IMG/VR virus record: IMGVR_UViG_3300010413_000128 | Span: 1 to 43,214 of that record | Strand: one strand, 5' to 3' | DNA length: 43,214 nucleotides | Source: a virus | Shown here: piece by piece, positions 32,654 to 39,940 of the stretch | How the letters are laid out: the number at the start of each line of letters is the position of its first letter | How positions within the stretch are numbered: position 1 is the first letter of the stretch | Translations under genes and position numbers: made by a program | Notes under the pieces: model-generated | What the model was told of the DNA's origin: nothing | What the model saw: only the letters and a program-made list of their open reading frames with translations | Databases searched by the model: none

Positions 32654-32991
32654 TTAGTTGCTCTTCTGGCTATATTGTAACAATCTAAACAAATAGCCTC
32701 ATTTTGATAAGATAATATACCTGTCTTATTTTTACATTTGCAACATTTAATCCCTCTTCTAATTTTTTTTGCACATTTTATACACCAAAATGAGTTAGCT
32801 ACTCTTTCATATATACCACAGTTGTGACATATTGTTTCTAAAGGGTTTTTAACTGTTCGGACTCCACAAGTTTTACAATAACTTCCATTATAGCTAGTAT
32901 ATGTCCCTTTACTTTCACTATACTCAAGATTTTTAGATATTTGTTTTAATGTTGGTGTTTTACAAACAGGGCATATATTATTATGTTCCAT
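32650..32991 (-). CDS. Multi-zinc-ribbon protein
   Basis: 113 aa from ATG 32991 (MEHNNICPVCKTPTLKQ), selected for GGAAGGAGG. Six Cys pairs occur along the chain: CPVC, CKTC, CHNC, CIKC, CCKC and CLDC, so about three zinc ribbons. It overlaps its upstream neighbour by 11 nt. Possibly nucleic-acid binding; function unknown. Confidence 0.65.
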   Translation of the reverse strand: MEHNNICPVCKTPTLKQISKNLEYSESKGTYTSYNGSYCKTCGVRTVKNPLETICHNCGIYERVANSFWCIKCAKKIRRGIKCCKCKNKTGILSYQNEAICLDCYNIARRATK

Positions 32992-33217
32992 CTTCGACCT
33001 CCTTCCCAAACTGTTGCCATATCTCCACAGGAATATAGACATACTTGCTCTCTGGAAATGTAGCATAAACGTGCCTCTCCAACTCATCAAATATCTTTTT
33101 CGCCTGGGCTTTGGCGATGATTCTACTCCCAGGAATTCTCTTCCTTGGTAATTCTTCAGGTTTAATACCCCATTCTGTAGCTAAAGCATTGTATATTTCA
33201 TCATCCTTCAGTAACAT
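32981..33217 (-). CDS. Hypothetical protein (78 aa)
   Basis: MLLKDDEIYNALATEWGIKP... with a basic middle (RKRIPGSRIIAKAQAKK) and PVEIWQQFGKEVEDGT at the end. Mostly helical. Its start overlaps the upstream gene by 17 nt. Not recognised. Confidence 0.55.
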   Translation of the reverse strand: MLLKDDEIYNALATEWGIKPEELPRKRIPGSRIIAKAQAKKIFDELERHVYATFPESKYVYIPVEIWQQFGKEVEDGT

Positions 33218-33521
33218 GACCGTCCTCCTTCCACAGCTCTGAGAGGGCTTTTGCTAACTCCTCTCGAATCGCTTTGTATTGGTCTGCTTCATTTATCCAA
33301 TCCCTAACATAACCTGAGCGTGGTTTTCTACAGTAAGCCTCCCGTTCTTTGAACCACTCAACCACCCACTCTCCAAACTCCTTGTAGGCTTTGAGGGTGG
33401 CTTTGTGTAAGTCCATCTTGCTAAACCTCTTATCAACGTTGCCACAATATTTACACACAGTGATATTGGTATATATAGGAGCGTGTTGACATCCCTCACA
33501 CGGATTCTTAGGTAATTCCAT
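33201..33521 (-). CDS. Zinc-ribbon hypothetical protein (106 aa)
   Basis: The N-terminus has CEGCQHAPIYTNITVCKYCGN, two CxxC pairs. The rest is helical and Trp/Glu-rich (FGEWVVEWFKEREAYCRK). GGAGGAC precedes the ATG. Function unknown. Confidence 0.6.
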   Translation of the reverse strand: MELPKNPCEGCQHAPIYTNITVCKYCGNVDKRFSKMDLHKATLKAYKEFGEWVVEWFKEREAYCRKPRSGYVRDWINEADQYKAIREELAKALSELWKEDGHVTEG

Positions 33522-33586
33522 TAGTCCTCCTTAGGTTTGGATTTGTCTAGACATTTGTCCACTGTTTTAGATATGATTTGCATACT

Positions 33587-34034
33587 TCATGTCCAATGGT
33601 TTGTCCATAGGGTTATCTCAGTATTTGCTCTATCTTGGCGGCCAGAGTTGGACTTCGATGCCCTTCTCTTTAGCCCATGCATACCATCTACCAAGTAAAA
33701 GGTACTTGGGCCATCGTATTTCTTAGTCCTGTATTTAAAATCTACAACTATTTTGAATTTCTTGTTCTTAGAGAGATAAAAAGGCACTTGATACTCCAAG
33801 TCAAATATCTCCCCTCCCTTCTCTAAGAGGCACAACTGCTCTCCCCGTTCACGCTCTAGCTTCGAGTCGAAAGTGCGTTGGCAGAGTTCCGACCAGCAGC
33901 GCTTGGCCTTGAATTTAGCCTCTCTAAACTCGAAGTTATTGCATAGCTCTGGAGTACATGTCTTTACTTCTTCGGGCTTTAGTATTATTGAAGTAGACTT
34001 ACATCTTGCCTAGATGTTTACACTTATGAGCCAT
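33587..34034 (-). pseudogene. Decayed DUF1064-like gene with frameshifts
   Basis: From ATG 34034 (GAGGTGA upstream) it reads MAHKCKHLGKM then TAA. One base on, the frame continues KSTSIILKPEEVKTCTPEL and on to RTFDSKLERERGEQLCLLE, then GGEIFDLEYQVPFYLS, which is the N-terminal core of DUF1064 phage proteins. That frame ends at 33587 without the usual 'EDVKG' region, while another frame carries a protein-like tail, WAKEKGIEVQLWPPR, to TAG at 33630. No normal start serves the main frame except TTG 33835. At least one frameshift and probably an internal deletion. Confidence 0.6.
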
Positions 34035-34074
34035 TATTCACCTCATCAAGGATCTGGCGGGCTGGTTTAGTCAT
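34024..34074 (-). CDS. 16-aa ORF before the DUF1064-like remnant
   Basis: MTKPARQILDEVNNGS, with ATGA overlap to the upstream stop. Its last codons contain the ribosome-binding site of the next start. Possible coupling ORF or gene remnant. Confidence 0.3.
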   Translation of the reverse strand: MTKPARQILDEVNNGS

Positions 34075-34361
34075 TCAATCACCACCTTGCGCCAGTTGGC
34101 TAAAATCATGTCTTGTTGGCGGCTGTATCTATTTGGTGGTATTGCCCCCTCATTCACAACTGCGACACGGTGTGTGCCGACCTCGGTGGAGAGGATTTGA
34201 CGGGCCCTATCTTCCCATTGTGCCTTACCAGAAGGCGGCAACTGCTCATATGGCATCTGGTCAACTTTTTCATATGGTTTTAGTACCTCTGTTACGATAA
34301 TTAATACTTGGTCATATATTTGCCTCGCTGCTTCCTCGACTATCTTCTCATATTCAGTCAT
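34071..34361 (-). CDS. Hypothetical helical protein (96 aa)
   Basis: MTEYEKIVEEAARQIYDQVL..., then 'WEDRARQIL', ending ILANWRKVVIE. Mostly alpha-helical and soluble. AGGAGGTAAC sits before the ATG. The 'PYEQLPPSGKAQWEDRARQIL' type of segment, here at residues 37-57, is familiar from phage small proteins; function unknown. Confidence 0.6.
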   Translation of the reverse strand: MTEYEKIVEEAARQIYDQVLIIVTEVLKPYEKVDQMPYEQLPPSGKAQWEDRARQILSTEVGTHRVAVVNEGAIPPNRYSRQQDMILANWRKVVIE

Positions 34362-34370
34362 GTTACCTCC

Positions 34371-34574
34371 TTAATCCCAAGCTGATTCAATAAACTTATC
34401 CCAAATATCTCTAGGGATAATGGCCACATCATCTGTAACAGTAGCTTTCTTTGCTAAAGCCCTGACTGATAATCTGGCTTGAGCCTTTGCAGCCTTTAAT
34501 GCTAACATATTCTTTGTGGTATATTCATTATCCAAATAATCTATCTGCTCAGCGGTGAATATAAATTCAGTCAT
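34371..34574 (-). CDS. Hypothetical protein (67 aa)
   Basis: From ATG 34574 (MTEFIFTAEQIDYLDNEYT), with AGGAGG upstream; the longer frame adds 17 codons that overlap the neighbour. Ala/Lys-rich middle helix (LALKAAKAQARLSVRALAKK). Not recognised. Confidence 0.55.
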   Translation of the reverse strand: MTEFIFTAEQIDYLDNEYTTKNMLALKAAKAQARLSVRALAKKATVTDDVAIIPRDIWDKFIESAWD

Positions 34575-35061
34575 ATTGCCTCCTACTTTCATAACACCAG
34601 TACCACTTCCCCTCTTCCTGCTCAACCCTCACACTGGTAATCTCCCACCTGTCCTTCCGAGCAGCCCACTTGGGCATCGTTGCAGGGGACATTCGATAAC
34701 AAGATGCACAAGTATCTAAATAATGGATATGTTCTTCATTCCCATATGTATGTAGTAAAGCTTTAAAAGGATCATTGCATTCAGGCGGATAAAACCAATC
34801 AGCCTTTATAGGCCAAGCATATCTTCTATCATCCCCTAATATCGTATCTGGTATTCCAGTGAATTTTACATATGATTCCCTCAACCAGACCACATCCCCG
34901 ACTTGGTAGGGCGGAACTCTGCCTCCGTAATCTTTCCTGAAAGCTTTATAATAGCATTTATCCATCTCATCAGGTTGGTCTTTGAGAAGCAACCTAAACC
35001 TTCCACTTTCAAGGAATAGCTTAACCTGTGCGTCTTTGAGGATCAGTCCTTTTTCTCGCAT
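34567..35061 (-). CDS. ASCH-like phage protein
   Basis: 164 aa from ATG 35061 (MREKGLILKDAQVKLFLES), preceded by GGAGGAG. YQVGDVVWLRESYVKF near residue 50, then MSPATMPKWAARKDRWEITSV near residue 125, match the pattern of ASCH-domain-like phage proteins ('GDxLWVRE...MPRWASR'). ASCH folds bind RNA or modified nucleotides; the role here is inferred. Cys pair TCASCYRM lies between. Confidence 0.65.
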   Translation of the reverse strand: MREKGLILKDAQVKLFLESGRFRLLLKDQPDEMDKCYYKAFRKDYGGRVPPYQVGDVVWLRESYVKFTGIPDTILGDDRRYAWPIKADWFYPPECNDPFKALLHTYGNEEHIHYLDTCASCYRMSPATMPKWAARKDRWEITSVRVEQEEGKWYWCYESRRQYD

Positions 35062-35315
35062 GGCTCCTCCAATTCGTTCGCCATCCCACATAAGATATTA
35101 TGTATCCGTATATCTTCGTCACTCATACAAGTATCCTGCGCTATTAATCCTAGGATATGGTCTGGCTTAGTAATTTCATCTGCCTTCTCCCTCAACCACC
35201 GAGCAAAGGCTTGAATGATTTGGCCTGTTAATATCTCACAGCCATTGATTGTATAGAGTTTATCGTCTGCCTCCGGTGAGGATAACAGCTTGACTATCTT
35301 TTCCTTTAGTTCCAT
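35043..35315 (-). CDS. Hypothetical helical protein (90 aa)
   Basis: MELKEKIVKLLSSPEADDKL... ending MANELEEPCEKKD. Start ATG 35315 overlaps the previous stop (TGATG). Its ELEEP codons contain GGAGGAGCC, the ribosome-binding site for the ASCH-like gene, which overlaps it by 19 nt. Function unknown. Confidence 0.6.
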   Translation of the reverse strand: MELKEKIVKLLSSPEADDKLYTINGCEILTGQIIQAFARWLREKADEITKPDHILGLIAQDTCMSDEDIRIHNILCGMANELEEPCEKKD

Positions 35316-35434
35316 CACTCCTCCAATTCCTTAGCCATAATAACGACTGGCTTACCTTCTTTTATTAACTTTTCTATGATTTCTTTAGATAGCACCTTTG
35401 ACCCATCGCCAACTATAATAATCTTCTTTTCCAT
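35315..35434 (-). CDS. Small protein (39 aa)
   Basis: MEKKIIIVGDGSKVLSKEII... with a short beta strand and GDG turn followed by helices, ending VVIMAKELEE. AAAGGAGTGAG precedes it. First gene after the structured element. It resembles the first strand-turn-helix of a Rossmann fold, but it is too short to assign. Confidence 0.55.
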   Translation of the reverse strand: MEKKIIIVGDGSKVLSKEIIEKLIKEGKPVVIMAKELEE

Positions 35435-35445
35435 CTCACTCCTTT

Positions 35446-35608
35446 CTTACTGAGGGGGACTAGACTTTCCCTTAATTAATGAGTTTCCCACATCGATAGA
35501 TAGGATTCCTTATGAGGTCTTGCCTCTGCCTAACTTCTCGCTCATTCCCACCGATGACTAATCCCCCCTCAGTAAGCCCCGATGCTTTCCTCGCCTTACA
35601 TCGGGGCT
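35446..35608 (-). other. Inverted-repeat element plus long hairpin (RNA or MITE-like)
   Basis: CTTACTGAGGGGG (35446-35458) pairs perfectly with CCCCCTCAGTAAG (35564-35576); pairing extends inward with ACTAG/CTAAT-type bases and one bulge. Immediately after it, AGCCCCGATG (35575-35584) pairs with CATCGGGGCT (35599-35608), a perfect 10-bp stem with a 14-nt loop. Inside are smaller pairings (GAGG-CAAGA-CCTC, CATCG/CGATG, AATGAG/CTCATT). The 200-nt gap 35435-35634 has no convincing ORF. Candidates are a structured leader RNA, a small phage RNA, or a miniature inverted-repeat element. Confidence 0.6.
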
Positions 35609-35634
35609 GGACTTCACCTAAGGATACCTCCTTT

Positions 35635-35874
35635 CTAATCCACTACAGGATCATAAGTTTGTTCAAAGATATCTGGCTTACAAGGATAGAATTCTCCTTT
35701 GACACCTTTGATTATCCAATCCATAGGGCTAGCCGTTAGGGCGCCTTCAAGGGTAGCTACTAGAAGAGTCCCATCCCTAAACTCGGCATCGCCTCCGACA
35801 AATTCCTCTATCTCATCAAAGTTGCCATTAAACTGTATTGCCTCTATCTCCACTGGTTTCTTTCTGTACTTCAT
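35635..35874 (-). CDS. Conserved small phage protein, MKYRKKP family
   Basis: 79 aa from ATG 35874 with AAAGGAGGTGAG. '[17 protein letters not shown]' at the start and [19 protein letters not shown] near residue 55 are the two hallmarks of a family found in very many phages. Compact beta-rich fold expected. Its role is not known. Confidence 0.75.
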   Translation of the reverse strand: MKYRKKPVEIEAIQFNGNFDEIEEFVGGDAEFRDGTLLVATLEGALTASPMDWIIKGVKGEFYPCKPDIFEQTYDPVVD

Positions 35875-35891
35875 TCTCACCTCCTTTCTAT

Positions 35892-36074
35892 TTATTCCTC
35901 CTCTGAGGGATCTGAATAAAAATCATCCTCATCGTCGTGCCCCTCATAACCATCGCAATCAGGTTTTAAATAATGATTACATCTCATTACATATCTAGGT
36001 AGATCATGGCAACAATCTTCAATGTCACCGCCACAATAACAAGTTTGACCACAGTCAGGGCATGTATGAGCCAT
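35892..36074 (-). CDS. Small zinc-binding phage protein
   Basis: 60 aa from ATG 36074 ([20 protein letters not shown]), with GGAAGGAGAGG upstream. CPDC, CYC, CCHD and CNHYL give a dense Cys/His cluster; the tail is very acidic ([14 protein letters not shown]). The [14 protein letters not shown] start recurs in phage genomes. Function unknown. Confidence 0.65.
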   Translation of the reverse strand: MAHTCPDCGQTCYCGGDIEDCCHDLPRYVMRCNHYLKPDCDGYEGHDDEDDFYSDPSEEE

Positions 36075-36310
36075 CCCTCTCCTTCCTTTCATGGCGGCGG
36101 GGCTGCCATCTTTTACTGGATTCCTTGAACGACAGGCATTAACTATCATCCGCTGTGTAATAGACACCCCGCCACCTACTCTATGGCAGTCTTCCACCCT
36201 AAATTCGAGCTACCCTTACCAGAGGTCAACTTATCATTAGACCTATCCCACACGATAATCCCAAACCACAATTTGGGTGTGGTAGCTCCCACCTCGACTG
36301 CCAGTTGAGC
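36075..36310. other. Gap with no supported gene
   Basis: About 235 nt between the zinc protein and the dockerin-like frame. The only notable content is an open leftward frame from 36310 to TAG at 36176 (includes TPKLWFGIIVWDRSND), which is in phase with the dockerin-like frame beyond its TAG but has no ribosome-binding site or ATG. I see no hairpin terminator. Confidence 0.4.
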
Positions 36311-36463
36311 CTATAGACCTGCTATTATTCTCTCCAAGAGAGTAAGGTGTCTAGTAGTGATCTCGCCCTCTGCAATAGACTCCGCACCGATTGTCGGCTC
36401 AACAATACCAGCGATAATAAGCACAAGCATATCAATATCAGACTGATCAATAGTCGTATCTCC
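36311..36463 (-). pseudogene. Out-of-frame dockerin-like extension of the cohesin gene
   Basis: One base off the cohesin frame, just after the T6 run at 36465-36470, an open frame reads GDTTIDQSDIDMLVLIIAG, then IVEPTIGAESIAEGE and TTRHLTLLERIIAGL before TAG. Two 'xxDIxxLxxIIAG(I/L)' halves separated by a Pro linker mimic type I dockerin duplicated segments, although the Ca-binding Asp/Asn positions are degenerate. If the T run were five, cohesin and dockerin would be one protein of about 183 aa. Confidence 0.6.
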
Positions 36464-36863
36464 GAAAAAAGACGGTATCAGCACCACTCCATCCTGCAGA
36501 TATCTCTATCGCATAGCAGTCATTGATAAACCCATTATCTATGTCGATGGTGATATTACCGTCATCCAGTGCCTTGAATCGTAGTGTTGCCAGTGTCCCG
36601 TCACCAGTTATCCCTTCTTGAATTCCTTCTACATTGACTACCACTCTGATGTCTTCACCGTAGTTAGGATTGACTATGGCTATCGGTATTGTGTGGCCTC
36701 CGATTTCTCCGGCAAAGGTGTCGATATAGTTTGCCTTGTCTCTTGGTATGCTTATGTCGAACTGTCCTGCATCGAAGTTTGTCACCCCTGTGACGTGAAC
36801 TACAACATCAAACTCCTGTCCAATCTCTACTTGCTGTGGTACTTCTAAAGTAATGTCTGCCAT
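36447..36863 (-). CDS. Cohesin-domain protein
   Basis: 138 aa. Begins MADITLEVPQQVEIGQEFDV, then VTGVTNFDAGQFDISIP, IRVVVNVEGIQEGITGDG and TLATLRFKALDDGNITI: the beta-sandwich order and GxGTLATLxFKA motif of cohesin domains. AAGGAGG precedes the ATG. No signal peptide. Cohesins bind dockerins in cellulosome and other anaerobe/archaeal systems, so on a phage it could be an adhesion or fibre-docking module. The visible frame ends FFRRYDY after a T6 run. Confidence 0.8.
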   Translation of the reverse strand: MADITLEVPQQVEIGQEFDVVVHVTGVTNFDAGQFDISIPRDKANYIDTFAGEIGGHTIPIAIVNPNYGEDIRVVVNVEGIQEGITGDGTLATLRFKALDDGNITIDIDNGFINDCYAIEISAGWSGADTVFFRRYDY

Positions 36864-36872
36864 GATTCCTCC

Positions 36873-37130
36873 TTAATAAGTGAATACTCGGTGTTGCCCC
36901 ATAACCTGTTCTTGAATAGTCAACTCTTTTATCTCGCCTAGTTCGACAAGCCGATCTATACAAGCCAGTTGATCCCAACTATCCCCACTAAACCCCATCG
37001 TAGCCTCTTGCATCCTGAAAGCACCTGCCGTTTTCAATAAAGCCTTAGCTTTATCCCTGATTGCTAAGAACATCACTTGTCCTGATTCAGTGAATAAGTT
37101 AGCTCTTTGTGTTTGGTAATTATATGCCAT
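36873..37130 (-). CDS. Conserved small phage protein (85 aa)
   Basis: MAYNYQTQRANLFTESGQVM, then LLKTAGAFRMQEATMGFSGDSWDQL (residues ~32-56, quoted in part) and CIDRLVELGEIKEL. This set of motifs recurs in phage proteins of the same length. TAAGGAGG precedes the ATG. It looks like a winged-helix-like small protein; role unknown. Confidence 0.7.
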   Translation of the reverse strand: MAYNYQTQRANLFTESGQVMFLAIRDKAKALLKTAGAFRMQEATMGFSGDSWDQLACIDRLVELGEIKELTIQEQVMGQHRVFTY

Positions 37131-37174
37131 AATTCCTCCTTATGTTTGAAAGTCATATAATGCAGGGCTTACTC

Positions 37175-37387
37175 CTATTGATCGTAGAGCATATCCACTA
37201 ATTCTTTAGTAGTTAATTTATAAGCTTTAGCTATTTTAGGTATTGCTTTGACCCTAGGGATTCCTCCACGTTCCATATTACTTATGACAGTCATTGAAAA
37301 ACAAGATTTTTTAGCCATATCCTCTTGTGATTTACCTAAAGCCATTCGTATCCTCATTAATTTCTCTCCTGAATTGTGTCTTTTCAT
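37175..37387 (-). CDS. XRE-family helix-turn-helix regulator
   Basis: 70 aa from ATG 37387 (MKRHNSGEKLMRIRMALGKS). The HTH occupies residues ~9-63: QEDMAKKSCFSMTVISNME is helix 2-turn-helix 3, and KAIPKIAKAYKLTTKELVD completes the Cro/C1 fold. The upstream GGGAGAGGG is an acceptable ribosome-binding site. A candidate repressor for the phage switch, though no partner operator was proven. Confidence 0.8.
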   Translation of the reverse strand: MKRHNSGEKLMRIRMALGKSQEDMAKKSCFSMTVISNMERGGIPRVKAIPKIAKAYKLTTKELVDMLYDQ

Positions 37388-37401
37388 TTTCCCTCTCCCT
37401 T

Positions 37402-37503
37402 CTAATTTCTGTGTAGCATTCCCCATAATGACCAGCAAGTAATTGCTCCGATTAAAGGAAACGTATAGAGTATCGGTATTTCATATTCCCTTGCTTCCGT
37501 CAT
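37402..37503 (-). CDS. Possible tiny membrane protein (33 aa)
   Basis: MTEAREYEIPILYTFPLIG then AITCWSLWGMLHRN; one hydrophobic helix near residues 9-28. Weak ribosome-binding site. It fills the gap between the XRE gene and the pentapeptide gene. Low confidence. Confidence 0.35.
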   Translation of the reverse strand: MTEAREYEIPILYTFPLIGAITCWSLWGMLHRN

Positions 37504-37555
37504 CGGGTCTACTATCCACAACCATTAAGACCAAATCCGTTTTCAGTTCCTATCT

Positions 37556-38128
37556 CTAACATATCTCCTCCCACTTCTTTAGCTTCTTTAGCCATTCATC
37601 AAAACCAGCGTTAGCTAGTTTCTTGGCTATAGATTTAACGGTTGAGTGCTTAAACATAGTCTTAATATTGCCCCAACAAGGCATACGGACTATTATCTGT
37701 CCTATTACTGCCCATTCAGCTTGGGTGAATAAGGTTATTTCTTGTCTTCTCACTACTTCAGAAAAGAAGTAATGAGAGTTTTGATAGCCTTTTGCGCCTC
37801 CGAGATCAGCGCCTTCGAGATAAGCGCCTTCGAGATAAGCGCCTTCGAGATCAGCGCCTTCGAGATAAGCGCCTCCGAGATAAGCGCCTCTGAGATCAGC
37901 GCCTCTGAGATCAGCGCCTCCGAGATCAGCGCCTCCGAGATCAGCGCCTTCGAGATAAGCGCCTTCGAGATCAGCGCCTTCGAGATAAGCGCCTCCGAGA
38001 TAAGCGCCTCTGAGATCAGCGCCTCTGAGATCAGCGCCTCTATTCTTCTCCATGCACTCTTTAAGACTCTCATACTCCCCTGAAACAATAACTTTACCTG
38101 TAAACCTACGTTTGATCTCGATTAACAT
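37556..38128 (-). CDS. Pentapeptide-repeat protein
   Basis: 190 aa. N-terminal strand-rich opener ([19 protein letters not shown]), then about 16 repeats of A(D/Y)L(R/G/E)G from residue ~30, which form a right-handed quadrilateral beta-helix, then a globular C-terminus ([19 protein letters not shown] to [12 protein letters not shown]). DNA-mimic roles are known for some family members (Qnr, MfpA) but cannot be assumed. The array contains a 120-nt duplicated block. Confidence 0.85.
   Translation of the reverse strand: MLIEIKRRFTGKVIVSGEYESLKECMEKNRGADLRGADLRGAYLGGAYLEGADLEGAYLEGADLGGADLGGADLRGADLRGAYLGGAYLEGADLEGAYLEGAYLEGADLGGAKGYQNSHYFFSEVVRRQEITLFTQAEWAVIGQIIVRMPCWGNIKTMFKHSTVKSIAKKLANAGFDEWLKKLKKWEEIC
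37800..38039. repeat. 16 tandem 15-bp units in two 120-bp blocks
   Basis: Units of the form (t/c)(c/t)gagat(a/c)agcgcct. Units 1-8 and 9-16 agree at seven of eight positions (only 2 versus 10 differ), so the array grew by duplication of an eight-unit block. Confidence 0.9.
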
Positions 38129-38147
38129 ACATGCACGACCTTTCCTG

Positions 38148-38801
38148 TTAATTGGATAACCTCTTTAGTTCTTTATGAAGGCTGTGTATCTTTAATAAGG
38201 ATAGAAAAGCCTCCCAGGCCATATCAAGTTCAGACAATCCTAAATACTTATGAGTGAAGCTGGCATAATCCTTATCTATTCTAAGAATGTGAACACCATC
38301 TTCAATATAAGAGCCAGGATAATTTTCATTCCATAACATCCTATAAGCCCCTAATTGGATTATCATATCCTCATAAATAGCATTACCACTCTTCCAATCA
38401 AATAGTGCTATCTTCCCATTAATTCTTGCTATGCAATCAGGTGTACCGCCAAATCGGAATACCTCTGATATCAAATGAGGCTCAGTATCTATGACCTCGA
38501 ATTTAACATTGTCTTTCCATTGTAAGAAGTTTAGAAAAGCTGTCTCTGCTTTTTCAACTAATGGCTTATCATATTCTTCTACTGGATATAATATACCTTT
38601 AATATTAGCTTCGATTAAGGCATGTGCTATCGTACCAGCATCAGCCGCTTTAGTAGAGGTATCTTTGTAATCTCTTCCCTCGCAACCTTCCTTCCAAGCC
38701 CAATGCATAAGCTGTCTTTTATTCCAGCCTAAATCACCTAAGATAGTAGTCACACCAGGCAATCGTTCACCTTTGCTATTCTTATAAGGTATTGTTGGCA
38801 T
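38148..38801 (-). CDS. PD-(D/E)XK nuclease (RecB/Cas4-like)
   Basis: 217 aa from ATG 38801 ([20 protein letters not shown]), TAATG-coupled to the upstream gene. [13 protein letters not shown] near residue 55 (conserved His), [22 protein letters not shown] near residue 117-138 gives the D...DxK active site, followed by [11 protein letters not shown] (QxxxY motif). These are the motifs of phage RecB-like exonucleases. Likely works with the neighbour in recombination or end resection. Confidence 0.8.
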   Translation of the reverse strand: MPTIPYKNSKGERLPGVTTILGDLGWNKRQLMHWAWKEGCEGRDYKDTSTKAADAGTIAHALIEANIKGILYPVEEYDKPLVEKAETAFLNFLQWKDNVKFEVIDTEPHLISEVFRFGGTPDCIARINGKIALFDWKSGNAIYEDMIIQLGAYRMLWNENYPGSYIEDGVHILRIDKDYASFTHKYLGLSELDMAWEAFLSLLKIHSLHKELKRLSN

Positions 38802-39739
38802 TATTCTATCTCTCTCCAATTCGGCCCTGTGTAGCTATTCAGCCTCGCATATTCCTCTATGGTGTCTAAGGCTGTTTCTTCGGTATCCTTCCAATCATTA
38901 GGTTGCTTCACCTTCAGAGCCTTAGATACCTCTGCTACATCCTTAAGCCCCATCTTACCAGCTAGTTTAGTGACTTTGCCCCAATTGATCTGGTTATCAC
39001 CATTAGCAGGCTTCTCTTGCTTCGGCTTGGTTTCCTTCTTGAGTTTTGCTTCCTGTTTCTGTTGTTCGCCATTACTATCAGGAGCAACTTCGAAGCTACC
39101 ATCAATAACCATATCCTCGATATCTTGAGTAAACAGTTCAGACAGCCTACCGGCACTTAATGAAGCATCCACTAAAGCCCTCTTCTTCGCCATCTTTAGG
39201 ATAGTATTAACCTGGCTATAAATATCCTCATTCTCTACTTTCCCTGTCTTCTGGCTCTCTATAACAGGATCGCCATCCTTCCATTTAGCACCACAACCAC
39301 CACGCTTCCCGAAACATATCCAACCACCACCATATTGCTCTTTGCCCTTAATAATAGCCTCTGCTCCACATTCAGGGCATTTCTTTTTGGCTTCACGCCA
39401 TCGGTACTTAGCTTCCATACTATTACATTCACCCATCCCCTCGGAGATAGTCACTCCATTGCCCACAGATACCAATGAACACTTGATAAGATAGCGGAAG
39501 AACGGTTTATTCCAGTCCTCTTGTCTGTCCATAATCTCATACTGATCTGCTAACCCTAAGAGTTTTGCTATCTTCTCTGCCCCTGGCTTTAGTAGAGTGG
39601 GTTTAGATGTCCCAGGAATCACTCCATAGTCGTGATCCTTCCTCATCTGAGAATGAACTATCTCTTGGAATTGGTGAATTGCTACAAACGCCTGTTGTGT
39701 CGCTGTCTTATCTGGTAATACCGTCAATTGTGTTTCCAT
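38801..39739 (-). CDS. Recombination/annealase-like phage protein with zinc ribbon
   Basis: 312 aa from ATG 39739 (METQLTVLPDKTATQQAFV), with AGGAGG upstream. DHDYGVIPGTSKPTLLKPGAEKI near residue 36 (quoted in part: YGVIPGTSKPTLLKPG), a CPECGAEAI...CFGKRGGCGAKW zinc site near 121-150, 'NTILKMAKKRALVDASLSAG' near 182, then a low-complexity Lys/Glu/Gln linker and a small C-terminal helical domain. This family is found in many phages beside nucleases; I infer a single-strand annealing role but cannot name the family securely. Confidence 0.6.
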   Translation of the reverse strand: METQLTVLPDKTATQQAFVAIHQFQEIVHSQMRKDHDYGVIPGTSKPTLLKPGAEKIAKLLGLADQYEIMDRQEDWNKPFFRYLIKCSLVSVGNGVTISEGMGECNSMEAKYRWREAKKKCPECGAEAIIKGKEQYGGGWICFGKRGGCGAKWKDGDPVIESQKTGKVENEDIYSQVNTILKMAKKRALVDASLSAGRLSELFTQDIEDMVIDGSFEVAPDSNGEQQKQEAKLKKETKPKQEKPANGDNQINWGKVTKLAGKMGLKDVAEVSKALKVKQPNDWKDTEETALDTIEEYARLNSYTGPNWREIE

Positions 39740-39752
39740 CACTTAACCTCCT

Positions 39753-39929
39753 CTATTTATTATTCACCCAACCAGCGTCTACTGGCTCAGGCTCAGGGTC
39801 GATGAACCTGTCAAAGTCAGCACTGAGCCATGCTTCGATATCAAGTCGTGTGACCTTCCTCTCGGTCTGTTCATCTCCCCACTTGGCTAGAGCTTGCATT
39901 ATCATATTGGTAGCTTCTTCGAGTCTCAT
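39753..39929 (-). CDS. Small hypothetical protein (58 aa)
   Basis: MRLEEATNMIMQALAKWGDE, then EAWLSADFDRFIDPEPEPV. AGGAGG precedes the ATG. Helical, acidic. It comes just before the annealase-like gene. Not recognised. Confidence 0.55.
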   Translation of the reverse strand: MRLEEATNMIMQALAKWGDEQTERKVTRLDIEAWLSADFDRFIDPEPEPVDAGWVNNK

Positions 39930-39940
39930 TTTAATACCTC

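Noticed and set aside
37742-38083. Long rightward and alternate-frame ORFs over the pentapeptide array
   Set aside because: They are shadows of the 15-bp repeat, with highly repetitive products, no ribosome-binding sites and no family match.
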